A stretch of DNA of 64,000 nucleotides, taken from assembly GCF_000243335.1 (NCBI RefSeq), contig NZ_JH597773.1, positions 3,742,115 to 3,806,114 on the forward strand, written 5' to 3'. Both the position numbers and the translations under genes were made by a program. The stretch comes from Leptonema illini DSM 21528 (GTDB taxonomy: Bacteria; Spirochaetota; Leptospiria; Leptospirales; Leptonemataceae). The notes beneath the pieces are model-generated. The model ran no database searches and was not told where the DNA came from. It saw only the letters and a program-made list of their open reading frames with translations. Below, piece by piece: positions 31,904-39,252 of this stretch (position 1 is the stretch's first letter; the number at the start of each line of letters is the position of its first letter).

Positions 31904-32704
31904 TTAAGCGGCGACTTGCTCGTCATGTCTGACCAGCTGCTTCTTGCCCCGCGATGTCTTCGCGTTTCGCAGAAAGCGGATGATACCCAGAGCGGCAAAG
32001 AGACGCATCACCTGAAACGTCGGATCAAACTCAAAACGACGATAGGCGAAGTTCGGCGAATCCGGATGCGCATGGTGGTTGTTCTGGTAAAGCTCTCCCA
32101 CGATTAAGAAATCGACGGGCAGGGTGTTTCGGGATTGGTCCTTGGTGCGACGGTGATTGATGTAGCCGTACTTATGTCCCGCCCAGTTCACGATGGCGCC
32201 ATGTACGGGGCCCATCAGCCAGTGAAAAGGAAGCAGGAGATACAGGTACCACATCCCCGCCGGAACGAAAGCGATATAGAAAAGGGTATAAATGGCGCCG
32301 AAGCCGATGCGGACCGTCCAGGAGACCGACAGACGTTCGATGAGCGGCCACTCTGGAAACGCAGTATGAGTCGTTTCTCTCGGCGCCTCGACAAGCCTGC
32401 GAGAGTATCCGTCATAGATCATCGCCGTTTTGTACATCATACTGAAGATGTTCGTCGAGAAGTGCGGCGAATGCGGATCTCTATCCGTATCGCTGTGATT
32501 GTGGTGCAGTCGATGCAGAATGGCGTATCCGCGCGGATTGAGAAAGCTCGAACCCTGTGTAATAAAAGTAAAGAGAAAGAAGAACCGCTCCCAGAAAGGG
32601 CTCATCGAGAACATGTGATGAGCGGCATAGCGATGTAAAAAGAAGCTCTGACTGAAGGCCGAGAGCAGCCAGTGGAGGGTGAATAGAGTAAAAATAGCGA
32701 TCAT
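31904..32704 (-). CDS. Acyl-CoA/fatty acid desaturase
   Basis: A 266-residue membrane di-iron enzyme that puts a double bond into fatty acyl chains (delta-9 type likely). The three His boxes are present: HRYAAHH near residue 24, HRLHHNH near 65, and NNHHAHP near 210, with four hydrophobic segments between them. NWAGHKYGYINHR adds the extra His pair. Upstream, a 19-bp palindrome (32805-32823) in a 360-base gap before a divergent DoxX gene could be an operator of a lipid-responsive repressor. Confidence 0.92.
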   Translation of the reverse strand: MIAIFTLFTLHWLLSAFSQSFFLHRYAAHHMFSMSPFWERFFFLFTFITQGSSFLNPRGYAILHRLHHNHSDTDRDPHSPHFSTNIFSMMYKTAMIYDGYSRRLVEAPRETTHTAFPEWPLIERLSVSWTVRIGFGAIYTLFYIAFVPAGMWYLYLLLPFHWLMGPVHGAIVNWAGHKYGYINHRRTKDQSRNTLPVDFLIVGELYQNNHHAHPDSPNFAYRRFEFDPTFQVMRLFAALGIIRFLRNAKTSRGKKQLVRHDEQVAA

Positions 32705-33065
32705 AACTACTGAGAACCTGATTCTGAATCACAGTTGCAATAAAATGGCGCGTTTTGCTACTTATAGCCTTGCTCCTCGCGGATAAGCGTGCATGGGTTA
32801 TCCGTATTTAATACTATTAAATAGTTAACAGGGGCGAAACACTGTCTGTCAGCAAAAATGTCGTCTATCTTTTATTGTAAGCCAATGACTTTTTCGCCGT
32901 TTCTGCCTTGACATTTATTCTCATCTGGCCTGATTCTGATTACAAGATTCCGTCTCAAATAGGATTCTGTCGCTGCGTATCCCGCCAAACAGAGAATCCG
33001 TTTTGAGGCAGAGCCTTCGTAGAAGAGCGAATCACAAACAATACAAAAAGGAAGAGAAGCGAGAT
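32705..33065. other. Divergent regulatory region, no gene
   Basis: About 360 bases between the desaturase and DoxX genes. It holds the palindrome TATTTAATACTATTAAATA and, nearer the DoxX gene, TTGACA at about 32910 followed by weak -10 options. The first in-frame codons of the longer DoxX frame (33003) lack a ribosome-binding site, so I treat them as leader. Confidence 0.6.
32805..32823. promoter_or_regulatory. Perfect 19-bp palindrome, candidate operator
   Basis: TATTTAATA-C-TATTAAATA: nine-base arms with a one-base centre, in otherwise GC-richer DNA about 100 bases upstream of the desaturase start. Size and symmetry suit a TetR- or MarR-type repressor. Confidence 0.55.
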
Positions 33066-33515
33066 ATGAGCCTCATCAAAAAACCAGAAACGACGGAAAA
33101 GGCGTTACCCACGGACTCTCTGGCCTACCTGGCGGGCCGACTGATGATCGGTATGAGTATGTTCGGCCACGGCCTTGTGCGGATTCCAAAAATCCCCGAA
33201 TTCAGCGACTGGATGATGCATACCTTTGCCGATTCCATGGTGCCTACGTTTATCGTGCAAGGATTCTCAACCTTGCTGCCCATCGGAGAGCTTGCCGTCG
33301 GAGTTCTGCTTTTACTAGGGTTCTTCACACGTCAGGCGGCACTTACCGGCGCGCTTCTTATGTCCATTCTGATCTTTGGAACGTGCATGATCGAGAACTG
33401 GGACGCCATCGGACTTCAGCTGCTCCATGGTGCCTTCTTTCTTTTCTTACTCTATCACCGAGACGAAAACCTGCTCTCCCTCGATGCCGTATTTAACAAG
33501 CGCACGGTGGCTTGA
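33066..33515 (+). CDS. DoxX family membrane protein
   Basis: A 149-residue protein with four hydrophobic helices. AYLAGRLMIGMSMFGHGLVRI, LLPIGELAVGVLLLLGFFTRQAALTGALLMSILIFGT and LLHGAFFLFLLYHRDENLLSLD are typical of DoxX/DoxD-like proteins. The family is linked to thiol or quinone metabolism in the membrane; exact role unknown. Start 33066 is the codon where similarity begins, preceded by a purine-rich leader. It is convergent with the DUF4405 gene and the pair is separated by a GC hairpin. Confidence 0.85.
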   Translation: MSLIKKPETTEKALPTDSLAYLAGRLMIGMSMFGHGLVRIPKIPEFSDWMMHTFADSMVPTFIVQGFSTLLPIGELAVGVLLLLGFFTRQAALTGALLMSILIFGTCMIENWDAIGLQLLHGAFFLFLLYHRDENLLSLDAVFNKRTVA

Positions 33516-33550
33516 GCAGAGCCTCGTTGCATAAAAGGCATTCTGTTAAT

Positions 33551-33577
33551 GCCCCGGGGGCAAGTGACAGCCGGGGC
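33551..33577. terminator. GC-rich hairpin between convergent genes
   Basis: GCCCCGG, 13-base loop, CCGGGGC. It lies between the ends of the DoxX and DUF4405 genes and could stop transcription from both sides, although no T tract follows. Confidence 0.45.
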
Positions 33578-33585
33578 CAACCTCT

Positions 33586-34077
33586 TTACCTGTTATGCGT
33601 AAAGACTGCATTGAGTACCTGTGCCTGTTTCTTGACGTCCTCACCGACAAGGTCTTTCAGCGATTGCCGATCCGAAGTCATCGTAACTCCGGCCTCCTGC
33701 AGGCGATGGCGAAGCTCCTCCGGGTTTACGTGAGCTACCTCGGCCACCGTAGCGAGCGGAGCGTTTCCGAGGGCGCGTATCGGCGCTACAAAGGGAGGTT
33801 CACCGCCGGCACGAATCGGTAAAAACGAGGCGGCAAGGATCAGAGCAAAGACGCCGATCAGGGACAACCCTTTTGTCGTGCTGAAAGCCTTCTTGAACGG
33901 CTTTACGTTCGCTATGATATGCAGTCCGATAGCGCCGAGGAAGATCCAGCTCAGCCATTCATGCGCCTGTTTGTTCCAGCCTGTATCGAAGTGAAAAAAC
34001 ATCAGCACGCCGGTTATGGCGACAAGGATGAACGACCCTATTGTCAGGGGGGTGATCCAATCTCTATTTAGTTTCAT
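33586..34077 (-). CDS. DUF4405 family membrane protein (copy 2)
   Basis: A 163-residue paralogue of the protein at 18320-18811, with the same plan: three membrane segments (VAITGVLMFFHFDTG; AHEWLSWIFLGAIGLHIIANV; LIGVFALILAASFLPI) and a C-terminal soluble part containing GNAPLATVAEVAHVNPEELRHRLQEAGV. The conserved His residues in MFFHFD, AHEW and GLHII could bind heme. Partners differ between copies: a MarR/flavin oxidoreductase there, DoxX here. Both could belong to redox chains of the membrane. Regulation not visible. Confidence 0.75.
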   Translation of the reverse strand: MKLNRDWITPLTIGSFILVAITGVLMFFHFDTGWNKQAHEWLSWIFLGAIGLHIIANVKPFKKAFSTTKGLSLIGVFALILAASFLPIRAGGEPPFVAPIRALGNAPLATVAEVAHVNPEELRHRLQEAGVTMTSDRQSLKDLVGEDVKKQAQVLNAVFTHNR

Positions 34078-34391
34078 CTTGTAAGGCTCCTGTGAGCGAT
34101 TGCCGCTCTAATAGGGATACCCGGCTGCCTCCGCAAAAGGTTCAGAAACAATTGTAAATAACTGTGGTGCTTTCGTATGCAGGAGGCGCCAGAGGGAAGC
34201 AGCGGCCTTGAGGCCAATTCACGCAACAAAAGTGTTGCCTTTTCTTGCGCAGTCTTTTTTATGCAATATAAAGGTTGCGTGTTCTCTGGCTCTGTGTAAA
34301 GAGGATGAACCAGGCTGTGCGACTTTGCCCAAAAACCGTCTCGGTCCTGAAATCCTTCTTGGGTATCAGAACCGGCTCTAAGGAGATTCGA
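34078..34391. other. Divergent regulatory region with two matching dyads, no gene
   Basis: About 310 bases between the DUF4405 and SRPBCC genes with no convincing gene. The right half holds two dyads of the same type (34223-34238 and 34263-34278) and a possible promoter TTGCGC...TATAAA between and over them. Confidence 0.6.
34223..34278. promoter_or_regulatory. Paired dyads, candidate ArsR-family operators
   Basis: GCAAC-AAAAGT-GTTGC at 34223-34238 and GCAAT-ATAAAG-GTTGC at 34263-34278, exactly 40 bases apart. The second covers the likely -10 box (TATAAA, 34267-34272; -35 TTGCGC at 34245). An ArsR-type regulator is encoded as the second gene of the unit just downstream, so autorepression is likely. 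Confidence 0.6.
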
Positions 34392-34844
34392 ATGGAAAAG
34401 CAAACGGAAAATGAGATCGTCCGGCGCATTGAGATCGGCGCCCCGGTTTCAAAGGTATGGCAGGCGTTGACCGATCATAAAAAATTCGGAGAGTGGTTCC
34501 GGGTGAAAATCGACGGCCCTTTTGTCGTCGGGCAACGCTCTCTCGGTAAGATAACGTATCCCGGGTATGAAGGTTATCCGTGGGAGGCCACCGTTGTCGC
34601 TATCGAGCCCGAGCACTATTTTGCATATCGATGGCCGGCCGGAGCCGAACAGGGCGAACAGGAGACAGAAGAGAACTGGACGCTGGTGGAGTTTCGACTG
34701 GAGGCGAAAGGCAACGGTTGTGTATTGACGCTGACCGAGACCGGGTTTGAAAACATTCCGCCGAATCGGCGTTCGGTAGCGTTCCGCGATAATAGCGGGG
34801 GATGGACGATTCAGATGCAGAATATCAAAGAGTATGTTGAATGA
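34392..34844 (+). CDS. SRPBCC (AHSA1-like) domain protein
   Basis: A 150-residue protein with the START-like AHSA1 fold: RRIEIGAPVSKVWQALTDHKKFGEWFRVKIDGPFVVGQ and ending LTETGFENIPPNRR...GGWTIQMQNIKEYVE. Such proteins bind hydrophobic ligands in a helix-grip pocket. The start is fixed by AAGGAGA just upstream of ATG 34392. It overlaps an ArsR regulator gene by four bases, a common SRPBCC-ArsR pair in which the regulator controls both genes. The ligand is unknown. Confidence 0.88.
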   Translation: MEKQTENEIVRRIEIGAPVSKVWQALTDHKKFGEWFRVKIDGPFVVGQRSLGKITYPGYEGYPWEATVVAIEPEHYFAYRWPAGAEQGEQETEENWTLVEFRLEAKGNGCVLTLTETGFENIPPNRRSVAFRDNSGGWTIQMQNIKEYVE

Positions 34845-35185
34845 CAGCACTCAAGAACCTGACTCCGGCAAAGGCGCAGGCCTTTGCTGCCGTTTTTGCC
34901 GCGCTGGGCGATGAAACACGACTGAGCCTCGTTGCACGGTTGGCCGACGGCCGGCCTCAGTCCATCAGCACGCTGACCGCGAACACAGAACTGACGCGAC
35001 AGGCCGTTACCCGACATCTTCGCGTTCTCGAAGAGGTCGGGCTTGTGCAGAGCTTGCGTTCGGGACGCGAAACTCTCTTTGAAATCGATCTGCGTCCGTT
35101 CAAGGACATGAACGATTACATGAACCTCGTATCGAGCAAATGGGATCAGGCTCTCGGCCGACTGAAATCATTCGTGGAGCAGTGA
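34841..35185 (+). CDS. ArsR family transcriptional regulator
   Basis: A 114-residue winged-helix protein: AAVFAALGDETRLSLVARLADGRPQSISTLTANTELTRQAVTRHLRVLEEVGLVQSLRSGRETLFEIDLRPF. No Cys pair for metal binding is seen in the recognition helix, so this belongs to the non-metal branch that is usually coupled to SRPBCC proteins. Likely binds the two dyads upstream of the unit. Confidence 0.92.
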   Translation: MTALKNLTPAKAQAFAAVFAALGDETRLSLVARLADGRPQSISTLTANTELTRQAVTRHLRVLEEVGLVQSLRSGRETLFEIDLRPFKDMNDYMNLVSSKWDQALGRLKSFVEQ

Positions 35186-35199
35186 ATGTCCACGTAGCC

Positions 35200-35985
35200 T
35201 TACTGTGCCAGGTCTCGTATGCGAGCCTTCAGCTCGTCATACGGAAGCTCCAGTCGCACGGCGAGGTCGGTCAAAGAGAAGAGGCGCAGCTCTGTGTCCT
35301 TGCCGCGCGGCACGTACCGGCCGATTGGCTGAACGTTTGAGAGATTTCCCGCCGCAAGCACGCTTTCATCGAAGATCACGGAGCGACCGACCTTGCGCGT
35401 CACAGCCTGCAGGCGAGCCGCCGTATTCACCGTATCGCCGAGATAGGTATAGTCCTTTCTGCTCACCGACCCCACATTACCTTCAAGCACCTTACCCGTT
35501 GAGATTCCGAATCCGGCGAAGAGCAGCGAGAAAGGATCGTTAGCCGAACGGGAGGCGCGCAGACTTTTGAGCTTTGCTGAGATCTGTCGCACGGCTTCGA
35601 GAGAGGCTGCCGTTTCGTCGGCATTGAATACCGCCATCAGACCGTCGCCAAGCATCTCTGAGACCGGACGCATGAGAAAATCCTGCGAGTCGTCGAGGAT
35701 GACGGTTTTCATCGCCCAATCCGAATAGGCGCGCGTTTCGAGATTCAATTCCACTTTGAGAACGAAAAGATCTCTATGCCTGTCATCGGCGAAGATCTTT
35801 GACAGACGTGCGTCGAGTATTTCAACAGGGCCTTCAATGATCTGGTAGAAGACGTCTTTGTAGGTAAAGAGCACTCCGGTCAATCCGTCTCGCTCGTTGT
35901 TTCGAATGGAGAGCTCGGCGATCTTCTGTATCTCTTCGCCTGTCAGATGACGGCTGAATCGGCTGATGTATGTGACTCGTTTCAT
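35200..35985 (-). CDS. BLUF photoreceptor with truncated class III cyclase domain
   Basis: A 261-residue protein. Residues 1-95 are a complete BLUF blue-light domain with the flavin-contacting Tyr6, Asn30 and Gln48 and the Trp90-Met92 end (SDWAMK). The rest is a class III nucleotidyl cyclase domain, but it begins abruptly at GDGLMAVF (residue 113). The preceding part, which in BLUF cyclases such as bPAC carries the linker, the first metal Asp (FSDI/FADI motif) and the substrate Lys of KFIGD, is absent. The later part (GFGISTGKVLEGNVGS; YLGDTVNTAARLQAVTR) is well kept. Catalysis is unlikely unless complemented in a heterodimer. Convergent with the ArsR gene. Confidence 0.85.
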   Translation of the reverse strand: MKRVTYISRFSRHLTGEEIQKIAELSIRNNERDGLTGVLFTYKDVFYQIIEGPVEILDARLSKIFADDRHRDLFVLKVELNLETRAYSDWAMKTVILDDSQDFLMRPVSEMLGDGLMAVFNADETAASLEAVRQISAKLKSLRASRSANDPFSLLFAGFGISTGKVLEGNVGSVSRKDYTYLGDTVNTAARLQAVTRKVGRSVIFDESVLAAGNLSNVQPIGRYVPRGKDTELRLFSLTDLAVRLELPYDELKARIRDLAQ

Positions 35986-36142
35986 GGAACCTCGATGGCA
36001 ATTAATGCAGGAAAGTGCATTCCGTCGATGATCATCGACGCTTCTCTTTGTTGTTTCTCTAAGAGCAGAAACACAATCTATCGACGACGATTTTCTATTA
36101 TATACGATGAAAATATCCGGTCTGATCGGCCCGCTTTGTAAC

Positions 36143-36172
36143 TTGACATCTTTCCGGAATCCGGGCTGGTAT
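36143..36172 (+). promoter_or_regulatory. Candidate promoter giving a leaderless transcript
   Basis: TTGACA at 36143-36148, an 18-base spacer, TGGTAT at 36167-36172, and the ATG of the next gene at 36177. A start site six to seven bases after the -10 box would fall on the start codon itself. No ribosome-binding site is seen before that ATG. Confidence 0.45.
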
Positions 36173-36176
36173 TCTC

Positions 36177-36509
36177 ATGCAGCCTCTTTCGGACTGGTAC
36201 ACGGTATCCTTTGACGAAACGCATGTGCGTCGCCATGTTCGACCTCCGTCGGGCGAGCCCTGGCAGGACTCTTTTTCCTGGTCGAACATCGTAAGGGTCT
36301 GCTACGAACCCGGTGAATTCCTGACCTCCGATACCTTTCACGTTTTCATAAACGATCGAGAGGCGAGTTTTGCCATTCCATCAGAAGCGGAGGGGGCGGT
36401 TGAGTTCTGGGGCGAGATCATCCGTCGCGGCTTTTTCGACGCCGAGACCTCTATCAAGATCAGTACCGGCCAGCTGGGGTTAACCTGCTGGCCTCCGATA
36501 GAGGGGTGA
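36177..36509 (+). CDS. Hypothetical small protein
   Basis: A 110-residue protein I do not recognise. It is soluble, rich in aromatic residues (DWYTVSFDETHVRRHVRPPSGEPWQDSFSW) and looks like a compact beta-rich domain ending QLGLTCWPPIEG. It overlaps the AraC-type gene by one base (TGATG), which argues that it is real and co-expressed. If the promoter at 36143 is right, the mRNA would be leaderless. Confidence 0.6.
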   Translation: MQPLSDWYTVSFDETHVRRHVRPPSGEPWQDSFSWSNIVRVCYEPGEFLTSDTFHVFINDREASFAIPSEAEGAVEFWGEIIRRGFFDAETSIKISTGQLGLTCWPPIEG

Positions 36510-37324
36510 TGGCTCTGCGTCCTCCATTCGATTTGAAGCAACTCGCTCTCGGAGCGGTTCACCGTGTGGTGCGGCCGCCTTCAGATCTGCGTCCGTGGGT
36601 GGTCTGCTTCTGGTCTATGTCTGCTCGGGCCGATTCCGATCAGATCGTTTTGATTCCCGACGCCTGCGTGGATTTTATTTTTTCGCGGCAGGAGCCCGGA
36701 GGCGGTTTTCTCTCGGTCAGCCCTCTTGAGGCGCAGAGCATCGCGCTCGGGCAGCGCACCTATTATGGAATCCGTTTCTTGCCTGGTGTGTTTACGGCTC
36801 TTACCCGTATTCCCACGAAAGAGCTGGCTTCGCTGTTTGTGCAGGCCTCTGACGTTGAATTTCCGGAAACAGAGGAGCTTCAATCAACCGTTGCAGAAAG
36901 TCGTAGCGAGGCCGATGTGTTTCAGAGGATGCAGGAATGGGTGCGCTTGCTTCTTGCTTCGCGCAGCCCTGAGCTGAACCCGAAGCTGGCGTATGCGCTT
37001 GATAAGATCTACTCAGGCCATCGTCTGATCGAATCCGATATTGGATCGCTGATCGGACCGAGGCAGCTAAGACGCCTTTTCGCCGAGCAGACGGGCCTCA
37101 GTCCGAGAAGTATGATCCAGATTATGCGGTTCCAGAGAGCGCTCGATGAATTTGTAAAGACTCCTGATCAGACTCCATCGGAATACTTCGATCAGGCGCA
37201 CTGGATAAAGGAATGCAAGCGCTTCACAGGAATGACGCCGGGCTCCCTTCGCCGGGTGCTTATTCCGGAAATGTCCGATTCATACAATGAGGGCGATCGT
37301 CTTCACGCTACACTGACATTATGA
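36509..37324 (+). CDS. AraC family transcriptional regulator
   Basis: A 271-residue regulator. The N-terminal sensing part (VVRPPSDLRPWVVCFWSMSA, LIPDACVDFIFSR, YGIRFLPGVF) matches the DUF6597-type domain found in many AraC proteins; the C-terminal part has the two-helix DNA-binding domain (IGPRQLRRLFAEQTGLSPRSMIQIMRFQRALDEF, FDQAHWIKECKRFTGMTPGSLRRVL). It starts one base inside the previous gene and overlaps the VOC gene by ATGA, so it is the middle gene of three. It probably regulates this unit. Confidence 0.9.
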   Translation: MALRPPFDLKQLALGAVHRVVRPPSDLRPWVVCFWSMSARADSDQIVLIPDACVDFIFSRQEPGGGFLSVSPLEAQSIALGQRTYYGIRFLPGVFTALTRIPTKELASLFVQASDVEFPETEELQSTVAESRSEADVFQRMQEWVRLLLASRSPELNPKLAYALDKIYSGHRLIESDIGSLIGPRQLRRLFAEQTGLSPRSMIQIMRFQRALDEFVKTPDQTPSEYFDQAHWIKECKRFTGMTPGSLRRVLIPEMSDSYNEGDRLHATLTL

Positions 37325-37698
37325 AAATGAATGTCGGATACGTTACCCATAACCTGCAGCCATGCCGCGACTTCTACGTGCAGAAGCTCGGCTTTTCGGT
37401 GCAGTTCGAGAACGAATGGTATGTTCTTTTGAAGGCGCCGGATTCTGGAATAGAGATCTCGTTCTTGCAGCCCGGACTGGAGTTTCAGGCGCCTGTCTTT
37501 CAGACCGCTTACAACGGAAAAGGAACCTATCTAACGATAGAAGTGCCCGACGTTGAGGCGCTCTATGGCGACTTTAAGGAACGAGGAATTACGATCTACA
37601 GAGATCTCAAGAATGAGGAATGGGGCGACCACCATTTCATCGTTCTTGATCCGAACGGCACGGGATTGGATTTTGTTACGTACAGGCCCACAGAGTAG
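37321..37698 (+). CDS. VOC/glyoxalase-superfamily protein
   Basis: A 125-residue protein of the vicinal-oxygen-chelate fold: MNVGYVTHNLQPCRDFYVQKLGFSVQFENEWYVLLKAP, then EVPDVEALYGDFKERGITIYRDLKNEEWGDHHFIVLDPNGTGLDFV. Single-domain members include glyoxalases, ring-cleavage dioxygenases and antibiotic-binding proteins; the metal ligands cannot be assigned with confidence. Co-expressed with an AraC regulator, a common pairing. Confidence 0.88.
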   Translation: MKMNVGYVTHNLQPCRDFYVQKLGFSVQFENEWYVLLKAPDSGIEISFLQPGLEFQAPVFQTAYNGKGTYLTIEVPDVEALYGDFKERGITIYRDLKNEEWGDHHFIVLDPNGTGLDFVTYRPTE

Positions 37699-37704
37699 GG
37701 AGCC

Positions 37705-37776
37705 TACCCCTGGCAGGAATCGAACCTGCGCGCACGGCTTCGGAGACCGATGCTCTATCCACTGAGCTACAGGGGC
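37705..37776 (-). tRNA. tRNA-Arg (CCG)
   Basis: A 72-nt cloverleaf can be drawn on the minus strand: acceptor GCCCCTG/CAGGGGT, D-stem GCTC/GAGC, anticodon loop CTCCGAA with anticodon CCG, T-arm GCAGG-TTCGATT-CCTGC, discriminator A. The anticodon stem has a T-T mismatch at its outer pair and a G-T pair at its inner end. CCA is not encoded. Confidence 0.92.
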
Positions 37777-37842
37777 TGTTGACCGCTCTTTTGATAAGAG
37801 CCCGTTCAGGTTTTTCGCTGCCGTTGCTCCGTCAATGCCGTT

Positions 37843-39231
37843 CTACAATGAGCGGGCCATCTCGACGGCGCGGCGGGCTCCAAAATAAAGCCCCGTCTCG
37901 CTTCGTCGCTGAATGGCTTCGTTGCGGCGGATGAGCGGGCCGTCTTCCGGAAGCATCGAGAGGATAAGGTCGGCCGCCTGCTCGGGGCGACTGCATTCGG
38001 CGTCGCATTCGTCGAGTTCGACCAGATAGTTCGAGCTATCGATTTCGTGATCGGCGAGACGGCGCAAAAGAACTTTCGGAACAGGAAAATACGCCACCTG
38101 CGCCGGTCTTGTTACAAGCAGATCGACGCAGCGGATCAACTCATCGGTGGCGCGCACGCTCAGTCCGTGTTCAGTGAAACGAAAGATGGTGACCGCATGC
38201 GTTGGCTCATCAGATGAGATGGCATGCCATCGCCCGAAGCGACTGAGGCCTTCGGAGCTATCGACTTCCGTAAACGGTATCTTCTTCGCCTCAAGAAGCG
38301 AGATCAACTCCGAGGCGAAGTCCGCATGTTCGCCGCAGTTGATCATAAGAAACAGCCGGCCCTCATCGATAGCGGGAAGAATGCGCTCGATGAGCTTGCG
38401 CAGGAAGCCGGCCTGCGCTCCCGTTCCGCCAAGCGAAAGAAGGCAGCGAAGCGGAGCGTTGCGTCGTCTGCGTTCGATGCGGTGCTGCGCGTCGATGGCG
38501 ACGTTTTCGGCGATGCTTCGCGGAACGAAATGACCGGCGCATTCGATCTCATCGGCCGGTACGCCCATCTTCTGGAAGCGAGCGCACGACGACTGGGTCT
38601 GTACGACGTTACGAGCACCAGGAGCAAGCAGATAGTACTGCGGATGGTTATCCGGAATCAGATTAAGAACCTTTGTAAAACCGGCGGCCACGGCCATCTG
38701 CGCGGCGAACGGATAACTGGCCATGCAGAGCAGATCTTTCTGCAAAGACGAAAAGAGCGGACTGTACTGCTTTGCAAGATCGGTGGAGATGGCCAGCGTA
38801 TCGATCGTGCCGCGAAGCAGGATGGCGTTCCACAGCGCCTGCATGGGCCCGCCTATGTCGAAGCTGAGGCGGCTGAAAAGCGAGTAGAGCCCTTCCATGT
38901 CGCGAATCAATCCGGATTGCGGAGCATCGACCGACATCAGATCAAGCAGCGCCGGATGCATATCGTCGGCCCATGTGATGACGGCGCGGGCGATGCGATG
39001 ATGACCGTAGCCCATGCGGATGCTGCTCAGAAGCAGCCCGATATCGTGTATATTGCCTGTTTCATTATCGCCGGCCTGAAGCTGCACGCATCGTTCGTGC
39101 AGAGCGGACGGCTGTGCCTTCAGAGATAACGGCTTGATGCGTCCGCCGTAGCGAACGTTCAGATAAAGGCGAAGCGCCTCGGAACCAGCCCAGGAGAGAG
39201 GACCGGGCTGCTGTCCGTACAGCGACGGCAT
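37843..39231 (-). CDS. GT-B-fold glycosyltransferase-like protein
   Basis: A 462-residue protein. LLLSSIRMGYGHHRIARAVITWA resembles the glycine-rich acceptor loop (GxGH..A) of MurG/MGDG-synthase-type GT-B enzymes, and LRCLLSLGGTGAQAGFLRKLIERILPAI resembles the start of their C-terminal donor domain; TDELIRCVDLLVTRPAQVAYFPVPKVLLRRLADHE fits the nucleotide-sugar end, although less clearly. No membrane segment or signal. It may transfer a sugar to a lipid or belong to a non-catalytic branch. It is followed after 66 bases by the tRNA-Arg. Confidence 0.6.
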   Translation of the reverse strand: MPSLYGQQPGPLSWAGSEALRLYLNVRYGGRIKPLSLKAQPSALHERCVQLQAGDNETGNIHDIGLLLSSIRMGYGHHRIARAVITWADDMHPALLDLMSVDAPQSGLIRDMEGLYSLFSRLSFDIGGPMQALWNAILLRGTIDTLAISTDLAKQYSPLFSSLQKDLLCMASYPFAAQMAVAAGFTKVLNLIPDNHPQYYLLAPGARNVVQTQSSCARFQKMGVPADEIECAGHFVPRSIAENVAIDAQHRIERRRRNAPLRCLLSLGGTGAQAGFLRKLIERILPAIDEGRLFLMINCGEHADFASELISLLEAKKIPFTEVDSSEGLSRFGRWHAISSDEPTHAVTIFRFTEHGLSVRATDELIRCVDLLVTRPAQVAYFPVPKVLLRRLADHEIDSSNYLVELDECDAECSRPEQAADLILSMLPEDGPLIRRNEAIQRRSETGLYFGARRAVEMARSL

Positions 39232-39252
39232 ACCCGGTTTATCTTTGAAGGC

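Noticed and set aside
37705-37776. Attachment site for an integrated element at tRNA-Arg
   Set aside because: No integrase gene and no repeat of the tRNA 3' end is seen nearby; flanking genes look ordinary.
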